Virus record (IMG/VR): IMGVR_UViG_3300006917_000054
Coordinates: 1 to 41,790 of that record
Reading direction: 5' to 3' (one strand)
From: a virus
DNA length: 41,790 nucleotides
Shown: piece by piece, positions 32,194-39,852 of the stretch
How positions within the stretch are numbered: position 1 is the first letter of the stretch
Layout: every line of letters starts with the position of its first letter
Made by a program: the position numbers and the translations under genes
Notes under the pieces: generated by a model
The model's database searches: none
What the model saw: the letters and a program-made list of their open reading frames with translations, nothing else
Told to the model about the DNA's origin: nothing

Positions 32194-33459
32194 TCAGTTA
32201 TCCGACTCCGATGAAAAGGTATTTTCACCAGAGGTCAACATCAGCTTCTCGAACTCGGAACCAGGAGCGGGCAGAGCTGCCACGGGCCGCTTGTCGCCAT
32301 CGGCCACGAGAGTCACGCCCGACGACTTGGACTCGTACAGCTCGGACTCCTTCAGCTCGCGCTTTCCCGGGGCGGTCAAGAACTTCTCAATCGCCGCCGG
32401 TGAGCGCAGAGAGCGCTCGTAGATCTCATCATCTGCCAGACCGAAATCGCTGCGCAGAGTCTGAGCAACGGCACTCTCGTCGGCAGTCCAGCGGCGCGAG
32501 GGCCGCTTCGCCACGAGCTTGTAACCAGCGGGAACGCGGCCCGCGAGCGATTCGCGGTAGGCGTGGGCCCGGAGGTTTCGGATGTAGTTCTCCACCACGG
32601 CAGCGAGCCGCAGTTCGGCCGCAAGCTTCTCGGCCGGCAGTTCAGCGGGAGGCGTGAACTGAGACTGTGAGAGGACCGCGACGGCCTTCTGGTTCTCCGG
32701 GCACTTGTGAGATGCCGGGCACCAGCGGCAGTGGCTGCCGAGCTTGTACTCGCCCTCGCCCGCGTAGGCCTGGCGGACCCGCTCCGCATACTGGGCACGA
32801 AAGCCCAGCAGCTCGGTGGGTTGCACGGCCTTGCGGCGGACGGGGCCCTCGGCGTGAAAGGCGTTCGGCTGGCAGATCACCAGCTCGATGGTCGCAGCGG
32901 GCCAGGTGTGTGCGAGAAGCGCCAGCAGTGCGTAGAATCGCAACTGGTAGTTGATCTCCCACTCCCCGGTCGCGTTGCCCGCCTCGTCCTCCACGGGCTT
33001 GAAGACCTCGACGACCACACCGGCACCGTGCTTGTAGTCGTACACCGTGAGCTTGCGGCAGTGGTGGCAGAAGGCCACCGCGTCGGGCGTGCCCCAGGCG
33101 TACTTGTGAATCGAGGGCACGTGGATCCGCTTCTCGATGTGAAGCTCGACCCGGTGGCCCTGCGCCACACAGGGCGCAAGGTCGGTTCGGACCGCGTCCA
33201 CATAGACGCGCACGGCCTCGCGCATCTCAGGGTCCACGGGGTCGTCGAGGCGCTGTTGGAACTCGCCGTTCTCCAGCCACCCTTTGGCCACGTTGTGCGC
33301 CTTGGTCCCGATCCGCGCGTCCTCGCCAGACTCTGAGGAGCAGTCGGCGGCGAGGAGCACGGACGGCGGGCACTTCATCACACGTTCGGCCTGCGAGCCC
33401 CCGATGGGGCTGTGCTCGGGGAGCACTTCGGCGGTGAGCGCCTCATTCGTAGTAGTCAT
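32194..33459 (-). CDS. DUF2800 / Cas4-like PD-(D/E)XK nuclease
   Basis: 421 aa from ATG 33459. The N-terminal GSQAERVMKCPPSVLLA and GTKAHNVAKGWL are typical. The nuclease core is WGTPDAVAFC followed by LTVYDYKHGAGVVV (the D...DxK motif) and NYQLRFYALLAL. A Cys cluster (HCRWCPASHKCPENQ) near residue 255 may hold an Fe-S cluster, as in Cas4 and AddB. It probably produces single-stranded ends for recombination with the DUF2815 partner. It contains three dispersed palindrome copies. Confidence 0.85.
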   Translation of the reverse strand: MTTTNEALTAEVLPEHSPIGGSQAERVMKCPPSVLLAADCSSESGEDARIGTKAHNVAKGWLENGEFQQRLDDPVDPEMREAVRVYVDAVRTDLAPCVAQGHRVELHIEKRIHVPSIHKYAWGTPDAVAFCHHCRKLTVYDYKHGAGVVVEVFKPVEDEAGNATGEWEINYQLRFYALLALLAHTWPAATIELVICQPNAFHAEGPVRRKAVQPTELLGFRAQYAERVRQAYAGEGEYKLGSHCRWCPASHKCPENQKAVAVLSQSQFTPPAELPAEKLAAELRLAAVVENYIRNLRAHAYRESLAGRVPAGYKLVAKRPSRRWTADESAVAQTLRSDFGLADDEIYERSLRSPAAIEKFLTAPGKRELKESELYESKSSGVTLVADGDKRPVAALPAPGSEFEKLMLTSGENTFSSESDN

Positions 33460-33841
33460 TGACCTCGACGCGCCCGTCGCGCAGCACCTTGATCTCGTAG
33501 CCGTCACCGAAGATCTCTTCCAGAACTGCCGAGTAGCCGTCGAAGCTGTTCTCCAACTCCTTCACCGCCAGGCCCAGGGGCGTCTTATCCGCCCAGCTCA
33601 CCTCGTTCTCTTCGTCGGGGTCGCCGATGAAGACTTCGGGGCCCGAGATGCGGAACGTGCAGGGCTCGCCGTCGTTGAACGAAGGAGTGTACTGGCGCCA
33701 TCGCACACAGCTCACCTGCTCGAATGCTTCGAACAGACTCTTGAACAGCTCGACTACAGACTCCTTGCCGGCCTTGGCCGCCTCCGCCGCAAGCTCCTGC
33801 TTCGCTGCGGCGAACTTTTCCGCGACTTCCTTGAGACCCAT
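33443..33841 (-). CDS. Conserved phage hypothetical protein
   Basis: 132 aa. The N-terminus is a Lys/Ala/Glu coiled-coil-like helix (FAAAKQELAAEAAKAGKESV). The middle has CVRWRQYTPSFNDGEPCTFR, a pattern I recognise in phage hypothetical proteins encoded beside DUF2800 and DUF2815 genes. It overlaps both neighbours. Possibly part of the recombination module; no activity can be assigned. Confidence 0.7.
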   Translation of the reverse strand: MGLKEVAEKFAAAKQELAAEAAKAGKESVVELFKSLFEAFEQVSCVRWRQYTPSFNDGEPCTFRISGPEVFIGDPDEENEVSWADKTPLGLAVKELENSFDGYSAVLEEIFGDGYEIKVLRDGRVEVNDYYE

Positions 33842-34209
33842 TAATCTTTCATCCTTTCGAGATCGTTCAAATTAAAGGTTCGTGTCTTCTTCGTCGGACC
33901 ACCCAGCCAGTCGTAGAACGGCATGCCGTCCAGGTAGTCCTGCACCGTGGGGATGCGGCCCATGTCGTCAATGACGTGCTGCTCGGCAACGTCGCGAACC
34001 GACACGAGCCTCCCGTCGCTGTTGGTGATGTTGATCCCGAATACCCGCTCCGTGATGAAGATCCCGAACGCAGAGTGTAGGATCGCGCGGTGACGCATAT
34101 CCGGGTGCGCCGCCTTCGAGCTGTCGATGAAGTCGTGGATGGCCTGGTAGTCTTCCGGCTTCCCGCCCCACTTCTTCACCGACACGCGCCCGTGGTCGTA
34201 GGGCTTCAA
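33841..34209 (-). CDS. DUF6915-like phage protein
   Basis: 122 aa; TTG start overlapping the 26-aa microgene stop. It has the pattern YQAIHDFIDSSKAAHPDMRH, HSAFGIFITERVFG and AEQHVIDDMGRIPTVQDYLD, matching a family of small phage proteins rich in His and Asp. The conserved His and acidic residues could form a metal site, but no activity is known to me. Confidence 0.65.
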   Translation of the reverse strand: MKPYDHGRVSVKKWGGKPEDYQAIHDFIDSSKAAHPDMRHRAILHSAFGIFITERVFGINITNSDGRLVSVRDVAEQHVIDDMGRIPTVQDYLDGMPFYDWLGGPTKKTRTFNLNDLERMKD

Positions 34210-34286
34210 GGCTGGTTGATCTCCGTGGTCGTCGCAGTGTCTGACTTGAACAGCACGTCGCCGAACCGATTGACGAGCTGGATCAC
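34206..34286 (-). CDS. 26-aa translationally coupled microgene
   Basis: GTG at 34286 overlaps the upstream stop (GTGA), and its TGA overlaps the next TTG start (TTGA). The product is MIQLVNRFGDVLFK plus 12 residues (SDTATTTEINQP). It exactly fills an otherwise empty gap in an operon where nearly all genes overlap, which argues that it is translated. No similarity is recognised. Confidence 0.45.
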   Translation of the reverse strand: MIQLVNRFGDVLFKSDTATTTEINQP

Positions 34287-34594
34287 TCTTCTTCCTCCCA
34301 GACCAAGTCCGTCAGCGTCCACTTGCTGCGTCCTTCGATGTCGTCCTCAGAGCCCTCGTGGAACTCGACGCCGTACTTCGGGACCAGCGCCACCGCCTGG
34401 TAACCCTGGCGGACAGAAGGGTCATCCTTCGACGGGAAGTAGGTGACCACGAGGTCGCACTTGCGATCCCCGTGCACCTTCGCCACTTGGCAGGGACGCT
34501 TGACGAGAGGGAACCCCTCCGACTCGGGACCGACATCGAGATAAATCCCGGTGTCACCTACAGCGATATTGAACTCTGTGCTGGGAATGATCAT
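34283..34594 (-). CDS. Hypothetical phage protein
   Basis: 103 aa. It starts MIIPSTEFNIAVGDTGIYLD and includes a Tyr/Phe-rich beta segment (CDLVVTYFPSKDDPSVRQGY) and an acidic end (VWEEEE). ATG 34594 overlaps the upstream stop. No family recognised; its beta pattern suggests a small barrel. Confidence 0.6.
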   Translation of the reverse strand: MIIPSTEFNIAVGDTGIYLDVGPESEGFPLVKRPCQVAKVHGDRKCDLVVTYFPSKDDPSVRQGYQAVALVPKYGVEFHEGSEDDIEGRSKWTLTDLVWEEEE

Positions 34595-35046
34595 TTCGGC
34601 TCCTGTTCAAACATCAAGATGATCGCAAGCAGCGCGTAGGACGCCAGGTCCAGAAGCGTGTCGCGGATGGATTCGTCCTTCACCGCTGGGCCTGACTGGC
34701 CCAGCCACTTCTTGCGCGCCAGGTTCGTGATCCGCGCGAACTTATCGCCGATGCGGACCATCACGCCCATCCACGCTGGAACCCCCAAGGTCTCGCAGCC
34801 TCTGAGGTTCGCCAGGATGTCGTCGGGGTTGGAGTAGTCGGTGCCCTTCTTGATGTGGGTCTGCCGCATCTCGTCGAGCAGGGCCAGAAAGCCGGGGTGC
34901 CCCTTGACCGCCGGGGGAAACAGACCCTCGGGGTCGAGGTCGTCTTCCGCCTCGACGACCGACTCGTGAACAGCCTTCGTGAGAACGAAGTCCGCGTGCG
35001 GGCGTCTCCCTGTCGATTCCAGTTCGTTCAGCATAGATCCTATCAC
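34591..35046 (-). CDS. Nucleotide-modification-associated / MazG-like protein
   Basis: 151 aa, GTG start with four-base overlap. The segment MRQTHIKKGTDYSNPDDILAN, VRIGDKFARITNLAR and ESIRDTLLDLASYALLAIIL resembles phage proteins of the DUF1599/nucleotide-modification-associated type, which have an all-helical MazG-like fold and may hydrolyse nucleotides. Conserved Asp and Glu in the last helices fit a metal site. Substrate unknown. Confidence 0.6.
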   Translation of the reverse strand: MIGSMLNELESTGRRPHADFVLTKAVHESVVEAEDDLDPEGLFPPAVKGHPGFLALLDEMRQTHIKKGTDYSNPDDILANLRGCETLGVPAWMGVMVRIGDKFARITNLARKKWLGQSGPAVKDESIRDTLLDLASYALLAIILMFEQEPK

Positions 35047-35360
35047 GGTCTCCCATCCCCTCCGGTTACGCAGCGTCTGAGGCCGTAGGCGTGCTCCCGC
35101 TCCTCGCGTTCGCGCGCCTTGTCCTTCCGCAGCCGCTCCGCAGCGCGCTCGGGCTCAAGGGCTCGGTGCGCGATGGGCTCGGCGATGGAAAGCCTCGACT
35201 TGTACTGCTCGATGTCTGCCGCGTCTCGGTCGATTCGCTCCAGCAGGCAGTCGATGTCGAAGTCCGTCCACGGAACGTCGTTGTGGCCATCCACCGCGCG
35301 ACGTTCCCGGATCTCCTGAACGGGGTCTTTTATGCGACCCACGTCGAGGATGTGGGTCAC
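35043..35360 (-). CDS. Hypothetical charged helical protein
   Basis: 105 aa, GTG start overlapping the upstream stop. The second half is a long charged helix (ERAAERLRKDKAREREEREH), a probable coiled coil. The first half has WTDFDIDCLLERIDRD. No family recognised. It is part of the coupled gene chain in the replication operon. Confidence 0.6.
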   Translation of the reverse strand: MTHILDVGRIKDPVQEIRERRAVDGHNDVPWTDFDIDCLLERIDRDAADIEQYKSRLSIAEPIAHRALEPERAAERLRKDKAREREEREHAYGLRRCVTGGDGRP

Positions 35361-35557
35361 GCCGCGACCTCGGCCTTCTCGCCAGCGAACTTCGCCTGCC
35401 AGTTGTACAGGCTCGTGATGGACGCGCCGGTCTGCCTCGACGCTTCGACCACGCCGAGCTTCTGCATCAGCTTCACGGCCCTGCGCTGCTCCTTCTCGTC
35501 GTAGCGCTTGCCCTTGCCGAACCCAGTGCTGGTGATGTTGTGGGACTTGACCTTCAT
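35357..35557 (-). CDS. Small helix-turn-helix protein, transposase-OrfA-like
   Basis: 66 aa, ATG 35557 after AAGGAGAAATCA. The segment KRYDEKEQRRAVKLMQKLGV, then EASRQTGASITSLYNWQAKF, matches the HTH of IS3-type OrfA transposase subunits. No catalytic transposase partner or terminal repeats are present, so it is probably a domesticated DNA-binding protein. Its upstream gap shares the string ACGTTTCAAC with the gap before the 65-aa gene at 195. Confidence 0.65.
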   Translation of the reverse strand: MKVKSHNITSTGFGKGKRYDEKEQRRAVKLMQKLGVVEASRQTGASITSLYNWQAKFAGEKAEVAA

Positions 35558-35584
35558 TGATTTCTCCTTGCTGGTTGAAACGTG

Positions 35585-35845
35585 TTAGAACAGATGGTTG
35601 TTGTAATCCTCGGGGAACAGACTCTGAGGCGCGGAGTCAGGCGGCGCGACGGTCATCGCTGCCGGCAGATTCTGGATCACCTCTCCGGTCGAAACAGTTG
35701 GCACTCCCTTCTTCTTGCGGGGGGCTCGCGGCTGCGGCTTCACCTCCTCCCGGAGCTTCTGGATCTCGAAGACCAGATTCTCGGTGGCCGTAGCAACCCG
35801 CGATAGCAGGTCGAGCACTTCACTCCGGTAGACATCCTTGTCCAT
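35585..35845 (-). CDS. Hypothetical protein with coiled-coil N-terminus
   Basis: 86 aa from ATG 35845. Residues 1-40 are a heptad-like helix (VLDLLSRVATATENLVFEIQ), followed by a Lys/Arg/Pro-rich linker (QPRAPRKKKGV) and a hydrophobic end. It is the first gene after the promoter at 35889-35917. Possible structural or DNA-associated role; no family recognised. Confidence 0.6.
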   Translation of the reverse strand: MDKDVYRSEVLDLLSRVATATENLVFEIQKLREEVKPQPRAPRKKKGVPTVSTGEVIQNLPAAMTVAPPDSAPQSLFPEDYNNHLF

Positions 35846-35888
35846 CCACACCTCGCTCGTTCGTTCTCGTCGCACCGTGGATGTTGAG

Positions 35889-35918
35889 ATAGTAACATCA
35901 TCTTGCGACTATCGCAAG
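35889..35918 (-). promoter_or_regulatory. Promoter overlapped by a perfect palindromic operator
   Basis: On the minus strand TTGCGA (35912-35917) lies 17 bases from TACTAT (35889-35894). The perfect inverted repeat CTTGCGACTATCGCAAG (35902-35918, 7+3+7) covers the -35 and part of the spacer, exactly where a bound repressor would block polymerase. This is the best copy of the TTGC-N7-GCAA family and probably an operator of a phage regulator. Confidence 0.7.
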
Positions 35919-35921
35919 TAC

Positions 35922-37331
35922 CTACTTGAAGATTTTTGTAATCTCTTCTTCCTTGCGCTGCAGCACCCTCGAGATGTCCTGGTCAATCGAGTCTTCCAGC
36001 TCGTACGACACCACGGTCACGGGCTCCGTCTGTCCAATTCGGTGAACGCGCAGGTAAGCCTGGACGTTATTGCCCACGACGTAAGATCGCTCGACCATGC
36101 CGACACGGCTGGCTCGCGTCAGGGTAAACCCTGTGCCGCCCGCCACCACGTTCAGGATGATCACGCGGTGCAGCAGGCGCCCGTCCTTGCGCGCCCGCTC
36201 GCCATTTTGAAATTTGTCAACGATCGAATCTTTCTCGTCACCGCTCATCCCGCCCCAGATCGTGAGCACCCCGAAGTCGTGCAGCTCGCGCTGCAGCTCC
36301 TTGATCGTGTCGCGGAACTCGGCTACCAGCACCACGGTCTCGTAAGCCCCGGCCTCAAGCTCTTCTCGGATGATCGCGGCGACGGAGCGCGCTTTCTTCA
36401 GCCCGATGATGCGGCGCAGGGTCACGACCGACTTGCCGAGCCCTTCGAGCGCGGCGGCAGGGTCGGCAGCCGCGAGCGCGGCGCGCGCGAGCTTCTCTTC
36501 TCCATCGACCTTTGCCGCCAGGTTCTTGCGGTCATCGACGGGCCAGACCCACGAGACCAGGGAGGTGAGGTCCAGCTCCACCTGGCCCGCCGGCACCGTG
36601 ACCGTCTGGAAGTGGATGGGCGGGAGCTGCGTGAGCACCTCGGCCTTCTTTCGCCGCAAGAAGATCCCCGACCTTTCGACCATCTGGCGCAGCTCGTCGA
36701 GAGTCGCGCGGTTCGCTCCTGTAATGCAGAACGTGCGCGGTGCGCGAGGGTTCGGCTTGATCCAGTAGCCGCTGCAGTACCTCGCGCACCAGTCGTCGTA
36801 CGACATCGCGGTCAGCCCCGCGCACTTGAACACGACCCACAGCTCCGAGGGGTTGTTGGGCATCGGCGTGGCGGACAGGAGCCACAGCCGCTTGGCGGCC
36901 CGCAGCAGCCCCTTCGTCCCGAGGATCGCCTTCGAGCGCAAGGAGGTGTGAGACTTCAGCCCGTGCGCTTCATCGCAGACCACCGCGTCGTAGGGGCCGT
37001 GGGCCTTGAGGGCCTCGGCGTTCTTGGCCGCGTAGTCGTACGAGGCGATGGTGACCCCGACACGCACGTCGGGCTTGTCCTTCAGCTTCTTCAGAGTCTG
37101 GACGCGCTGCCCCTTCATCCAGCTCCCGCCCCACCGCTCGATCTCCCTGGCCCAGTTGCCGCGCAGGCCACCGGGGCAGAGGATCAGCGAGCGCACCGAG
37201 CTGATGCGCTCCAGGGCCTCGACCGCCTGCGGTGTCTTGCCCAGCCCGCACTCATCGGCCAGGTAGGCGATTGGGCTCTTGTGATTCGCGAGCCACTGGG
37301 CGCCCTCGGCCTGGTAGGGGTAGAGGCTCAC
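35922..37331 (-). CDS. SNF2-family DEAD/DEAH helicase
   Basis: 469 aa, GTG start. Superfamily 2 motifs appear in order: DECGLGKTPQ (motif I), ILCPGGLRGNW (Ia), VVCDEAHGLK (II, DEAH), LWLLSATPMPNN (III), then VVAGGTGFTLTRAS (V) and QAYLRVHRIGQTEPV (VI), the SNF2 hallmark. Phage helicases of this type probably remodel DNA or act with the recombination genes. The resolvase gene is six bases upstream. Complete length, no missing motif. Confidence 0.9.
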   Translation of the reverse strand: MSLYPYQAEGAQWLANHKSPIAYLADECGLGKTPQAVEALERISSVRSLILCPGGLRGNWAREIERWGGSWMKGQRVQTLKKLKDKPDVRVGVTIASYDYAAKNAEALKAHGPYDAVVCDEAHGLKSHTSLRSKAILGTKGLLRAAKRLWLLSATPMPNNPSELWVVFKCAGLTAMSYDDWCARYCSGYWIKPNPRAPRTFCITGANRATLDELRQMVERSGIFLRRKKAEVLTQLPPIHFQTVTVPAGQVELDLTSLVSWVWPVDDRKNLAAKVDGEEKLARAALAAADPAAALEGLGKSVVTLRRIIGLKKARSVAAIIREELEAGAYETVVLVAEFRDTIKELQRELHDFGVLTIWGGMSGDEKDSIVDKFQNGERARKDGRLLHRVIILNVVAGGTGFTLTRASRVGMVERSYVVGNNVQAYLRVHRIGQTEPVTVVSYELEDSIDQDISRVLQRKEEEITKIFK

Positions 37332-37337
37332 GACGGC

Positions 37338-37871
37338 TCAGACCTGGGCGCCGGGCACGAGGTGCTTGACCCCGAACCACGCGAGCAGTGCCGCCTCCGC
37401 GCGACCATCGAGGCCACCGCCCCGGGGGCCACGGAACACCACGGGCTCGTCGAACAGCTTCTCCGCTGCCGCCACCGCGAGCTTCTTGTCGGCCGGCACA
37501 CGCAGCGCGGGCTTCCACGTCTCGGGGAGCACGGTGGCCAGGGGCACGCCGGCCGCGACCACCGACATGAGAGCCACGCCGACATTCTTGCCGTACCGCA
37601 TCGCTGACGTGCGCCCGTCTCGCGGCTGGGCCTTATCGGGGTCTTCGACGACCGCGAACTTCGCAGACTCTGCGAACCCTCGCACAATGCGGTCGAGGTT
37701 GGGCAGGTCGAGCACGTCGCGCGTGTGGCCGTCGCGCCCACGCACACGGAGACACGGCATATCGTGGACGCTAAGCAGCTCGTGCGTCCTCCAGTCGATG
37801 GCGGCGATGGCACCCTTGAGGCCGGGGTCGATGCCGAGGATGATGTGGCGGGACGTCGAGGTGCTACGCAC
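37338..37871 (-). CDS. RuvC-like Holliday junction resolvase
   Basis: 177 aa, GTG start after GGAGGACTCT. The RNase H-like fold shows ILGIDPGLKGAIAAID (first Asp) near residue 14, FAVVEDP (Glu) and DGRAEAALLAWF (C-terminal Asp/Glu), the expected catalytic acids. It probably resolves branched DNA before packaging. A 17-bp perfect palindrome TTCGCAGACTCTGCGAA containing the dispersed motif lies inside (37660-37676). Confidence 0.82.
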   Translation of the reverse strand: MRSTSTSRHIILGIDPGLKGAIAAIDWRTHELLSVHDMPCLRVRGRDGHTRDVLDLPNLDRIVRGFAESAKFAVVEDPDKAQPRDGRTSAMRYGKNVGVALMSVVAAGVPLATVLPETWKPALRVPADKKLAVAAAEKLFDEPVVFRGPRGGGLDGRAEAALLAWFGVKHLVPGAQV

Positions 37872-38008
37872 AGAGTCCTCCAGACCGGGCGCGCAGAGAC
37901 CAGCCCGACTGCAATGCTTGTGGGGTGCTACGAGCGACGGTCACCGCTATGCCCGCAGGCCCGGCGGTGGACGGCCGATACACTGGCTCGTAGGTCCGTG
38001 ATACCTTC

Positions 38009-38038
38009 AGCGTACCCGACCACCGGGTCCGTTGTCCA
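38009..38038 (-). promoter_or_regulatory. Possible promoter for helicase/resolvase genes
   Basis: On the minus strand TGGACA (38033-38038) and TACGCT (38009-38014) are 18 bases apart. The spacer contains ACCCGACCACCGGGT (38014-38028), a 5-bp-arm inverted repeat. The gap 37872-38042 holds no other gene. Moderate match to consensus. Confidence 0.4.
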
Positions 38039-38042
38039 GCCC

Positions 38043-38690
38043 CTAGGTGGCTTTTGTGTGTACCGGCGGCGCAATGCCCTCGGGCAACGGGCGGTTCAGC
38101 AGCCGACCCAGCCCCGACAACGCGCGCAGCGTGGCCACAGGCACAACGCCACCTCTTCCCCACGGGCTCTGCTCCTTTGTATACATCCAGTAGTACATGG
38201 CTGTGGCCGACAGCGTGTAGCCTACGGCGGCCAGGATCTTCGACAGCACCACGGGGCCGCCGAACCACATCAGCACGCGCTCGGCTTGAGTCAGCGGCGC
38301 CAGCCTGACGGCCCGAGGCAGCTTCCTCCCCTGAGGTGTTTGCCGTACAGGATGCCATGGCCTTGCGTTACTCGCAAGCACTTGCGCTGCGGTGATCGCT
38401 GCCAATGTCGGAGGGTTAAGTGGGTTGATCAGCCCTCCCATGTCGTCTAGCTCCGGGTCATCGAGGTCCAACGCGGTGAGCCGAAAGATGTCAGCCGTGG
38501 GAACGCGGGCCGCCGGGTCCACTGCCTCCCCTGGTCGATTGGGGCGGTCGAGCACCCAGTTCCCGAACTCCAAACACGCCACCTCACTCTCTGAGCATCG
38601 TGACGAAAGCGGGCACGTGTCGCAGGGACAAGGCGGCTCGCCTTCGAGGCTCGGGTCGTCGAGCAGGCGCAGGGCCCGAGTCGTCACCAC
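38043..38690 (-). CDS. Cys-cluster and Cro-like HTH fusion regulator
   Basis: 215 aa, GTG start. The N-terminus has PCPCDTCPLSSRCSESEVACLEF, five closely spaced Cys that could hold zinc or an Fe-S cluster. The C-terminal 90 residues (MWFGGPVVLSKILAAVGYTL, then MYYWMYTKEQSPWGRGGVVP) are clearly related to the whole of the next protein (38684-38941), so one arose by duplication. The HTH type is Cro/YdaS-like. A TTGC-N7-GCAA palindrome (38362-38378) lies inside the gene. It may be a redox- or metal-sensing regulator. Confidence 0.65.
   Translation of the reverse strand: MVTTRALRLLDDPSLEGEPPCPCDTCPLSSRCSESEVACLEFGNWVLDRPNRPGEAVDPAARVPTADIFRLTALDLDDPELDDMGGLINPLNPPTLAAITAAQVLASNARPWHPVRQTPQGRKLPRAVRLAPLTQAERVLMWFGGPVVLSKILAAVGYTLSATAMYYWMYTKEQSPWGRGGVVPVATLRALSGLGRLLNRPLPEGIAPPVHTKAT
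38362..38378. promoter_or_regulatory. TTGC-N7-GCAA palindrome, copy h, in coding sequence
   Basis: CTTGCGTTACTCGCAAG has 6-bp arms around five bases and lies within the regulator gene. On the minus strand TTGCGA could be a -35 for an internal start, with only a weak -10 (CATCCT). Confidence 0.4.
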
Positions 38691-38941
38691 GGCGCCACGT
38701 CCTCTGCCGTCAGCAAGATCCCCTGCAGCCGGGCCGCCAGGACCACCGGGCGGATACTTGCCGTGGGGATCAGGCCTCCAGTCCCGCCGCGCTCAATGCT
38801 CCACATCCACTTGTAGATGGAGCGCCGGTCGATCTCATATCCCACCGCCGCGAGCGCGAGGGAGAGACGGCGCGGGCCTCCGAACTTCGCGATCACCCGG
38901 GCCGCTGTGGGCGCGACGGACTCCGACTGGCTTGCATCCAT
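38684..38941 (-). CDS. Cro-like HTH regulator
   Basis: 85 aa, ATG 38941. The segment KFGGPRRLSLALAAVGYEIDRRSIYKWMW is a YdaS/Cro-type helix-turn-helix, followed by GLIPTASIRPVVLAARLQGI, which resembles the C-terminal part of such small regulators. It is divergent from the CI-like repressor, the classic immunity-region arrangement. Its end overlaps the paralogous fusion gene by seven bases. It probably antagonises the repressor. Confidence 0.75.
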   Translation of the reverse strand: MDASQSESVAPTAARVIAKFGGPRRLSLALAAVGYEIDRRSIYKWMWSIERGGTGGLIPTASIRPVVLAARLQGILLTAEDVAPW

Positions 38942-39153
38942 TACATCTTCGGCAATCTAGTTGTGATTGCTGCAACTCCTTGCGCAAGCCTAGCACGCGC
39001 GGGCAGAAGGCTCCACGGGAATTGAATCATCGAAGAGTCGAGGACCGCGCAGGCCCTCCGAAACGCAGGCTCTAAGCCTATTCGCGAGATTGAACCCTTG
39101 CAACATGTTGCCATCAGTGATATGGTTGAGCTTGAGAGAAAGGCGGGCTCGCT
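38942..39153. promoter_or_regulatory. Divergent immunity control region
   Basis: Between cro-like and CI-like genes. A plus-strand promoter is visible: TTGCAA (39098-39103), 17 bases, TATGGT (39121-39126). The perfect palindrome GCAACATGTTGC (39100-39111) overlaps its -35, suggesting autoregulation. A second short palindrome CTTGCGCAAG lies near 38980. A diverged copy of the dispersed motif (CGCAGGCTCTAAG, 39064-39076) is also here. Confidence 0.6.
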
Positions 39154-39852
39154 ATGACAAAGAAGAAGCCACGGGGGGCATCACAACAGCACGAGCGCGC
39201 GCCAGTCATCGTGGATGTTGATGCCGATTGGTTCCGCGATTGCTTCGCGCGGGCCGGGCTTGCGCAGAAAGACGTAGCCGCACGGCTTCCCGGGCCCGAT
39301 GGAGGGGCGCTCGACCCGTCTCAGATCACTCGGTTCCTACAGGGCCGACGCCACCTCCAAGCCGAAGAGGCGGCCATCATTGCGAAGCTGTTGGGCAAGT
39401 CTCTGGAGGAAGTGCTGTCTCGGGCGGGCAAGATCTCCGAAGAGCAAGCCGAGGGCCTGCGGACCGATGAATCGGTAGAGGTCAAGGGCTGGGTCGATGC
39501 GGGGTGGATTGTACACTGGGGCGAAGCGCGAGGCCCCAAGCGGGTCTCCAAGCCCATCGCCACCGGGGAGAACGTGGCCGTGATTCGCGTCTGCGTCGAG
39601 GAGCCGCGCCACTATTCGGGCGCTCTGATCTATTTTCATCCGGTGCGGGGGGATACCGGGAGAGACTTAGCCTCTGGGCTAGATCGTCTCTGCCTGGTCA
39701 AGATCAAGGGATCGTCGCAGACTCTGCTGCGAGAGGTCCGACGCGGCTGGTCCGAAGGCACCTACAAACTTCTAACTCCACTGGGGCAACCGACCCACGA
39801 GGATGTCAGGCTGGAGTCGGTCACGCCGATCACGTTGATGGCGCTGGCGTGA
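39154..39852 (+). CDS. CI-like repressor with degenerate S24-like domain
   Basis: 232 aa, ATG after GAAAGGCGGGCTCGCT. The N-terminal HTH spans about residues 25-85 (WFRDCFARAGLAQKDVAARL, SQITRFLQGRRH). The C-terminal half has the layout of a LexA/CI S24 domain, with a possible cleavage pair in GWVDAGW near residue 115. Where a catalytic GDSM would be expected it reads EEPRHYSGALIYF, and the Lys region is not clear. It may maintain lysogeny without self-cleavage, so induction might differ from the SOS route. Confidence 0.75.
   Translation: MTKKKPRGASQQHERAPVIVDVDADWFRDCFARAGLAQKDVAARLPGPDGGALDPSQITRFLQGRRHLQAEEAAIIAKLLGKSLEEVLSRAGKISEEQAEGLRTDESVEVKGWVDAGWIVHWGEARGPKRVSKPIATGENVAVIRVCVEEPRHYSGALIYFHPVRGDTGRDLASGLDRLCLVKIKGSSQTLLREVRRGWSEGTYKLLTPLGQPTHEDVRLESVTPITLMALA

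Noticed and set aside
35357-35557. Insertion sequence remnant
   Set aside because: The OrfA-like HTH protein has no transposase partner or terminal repeats and is well coupled to neighbouring phage genes, so it is treated as a phage gene.
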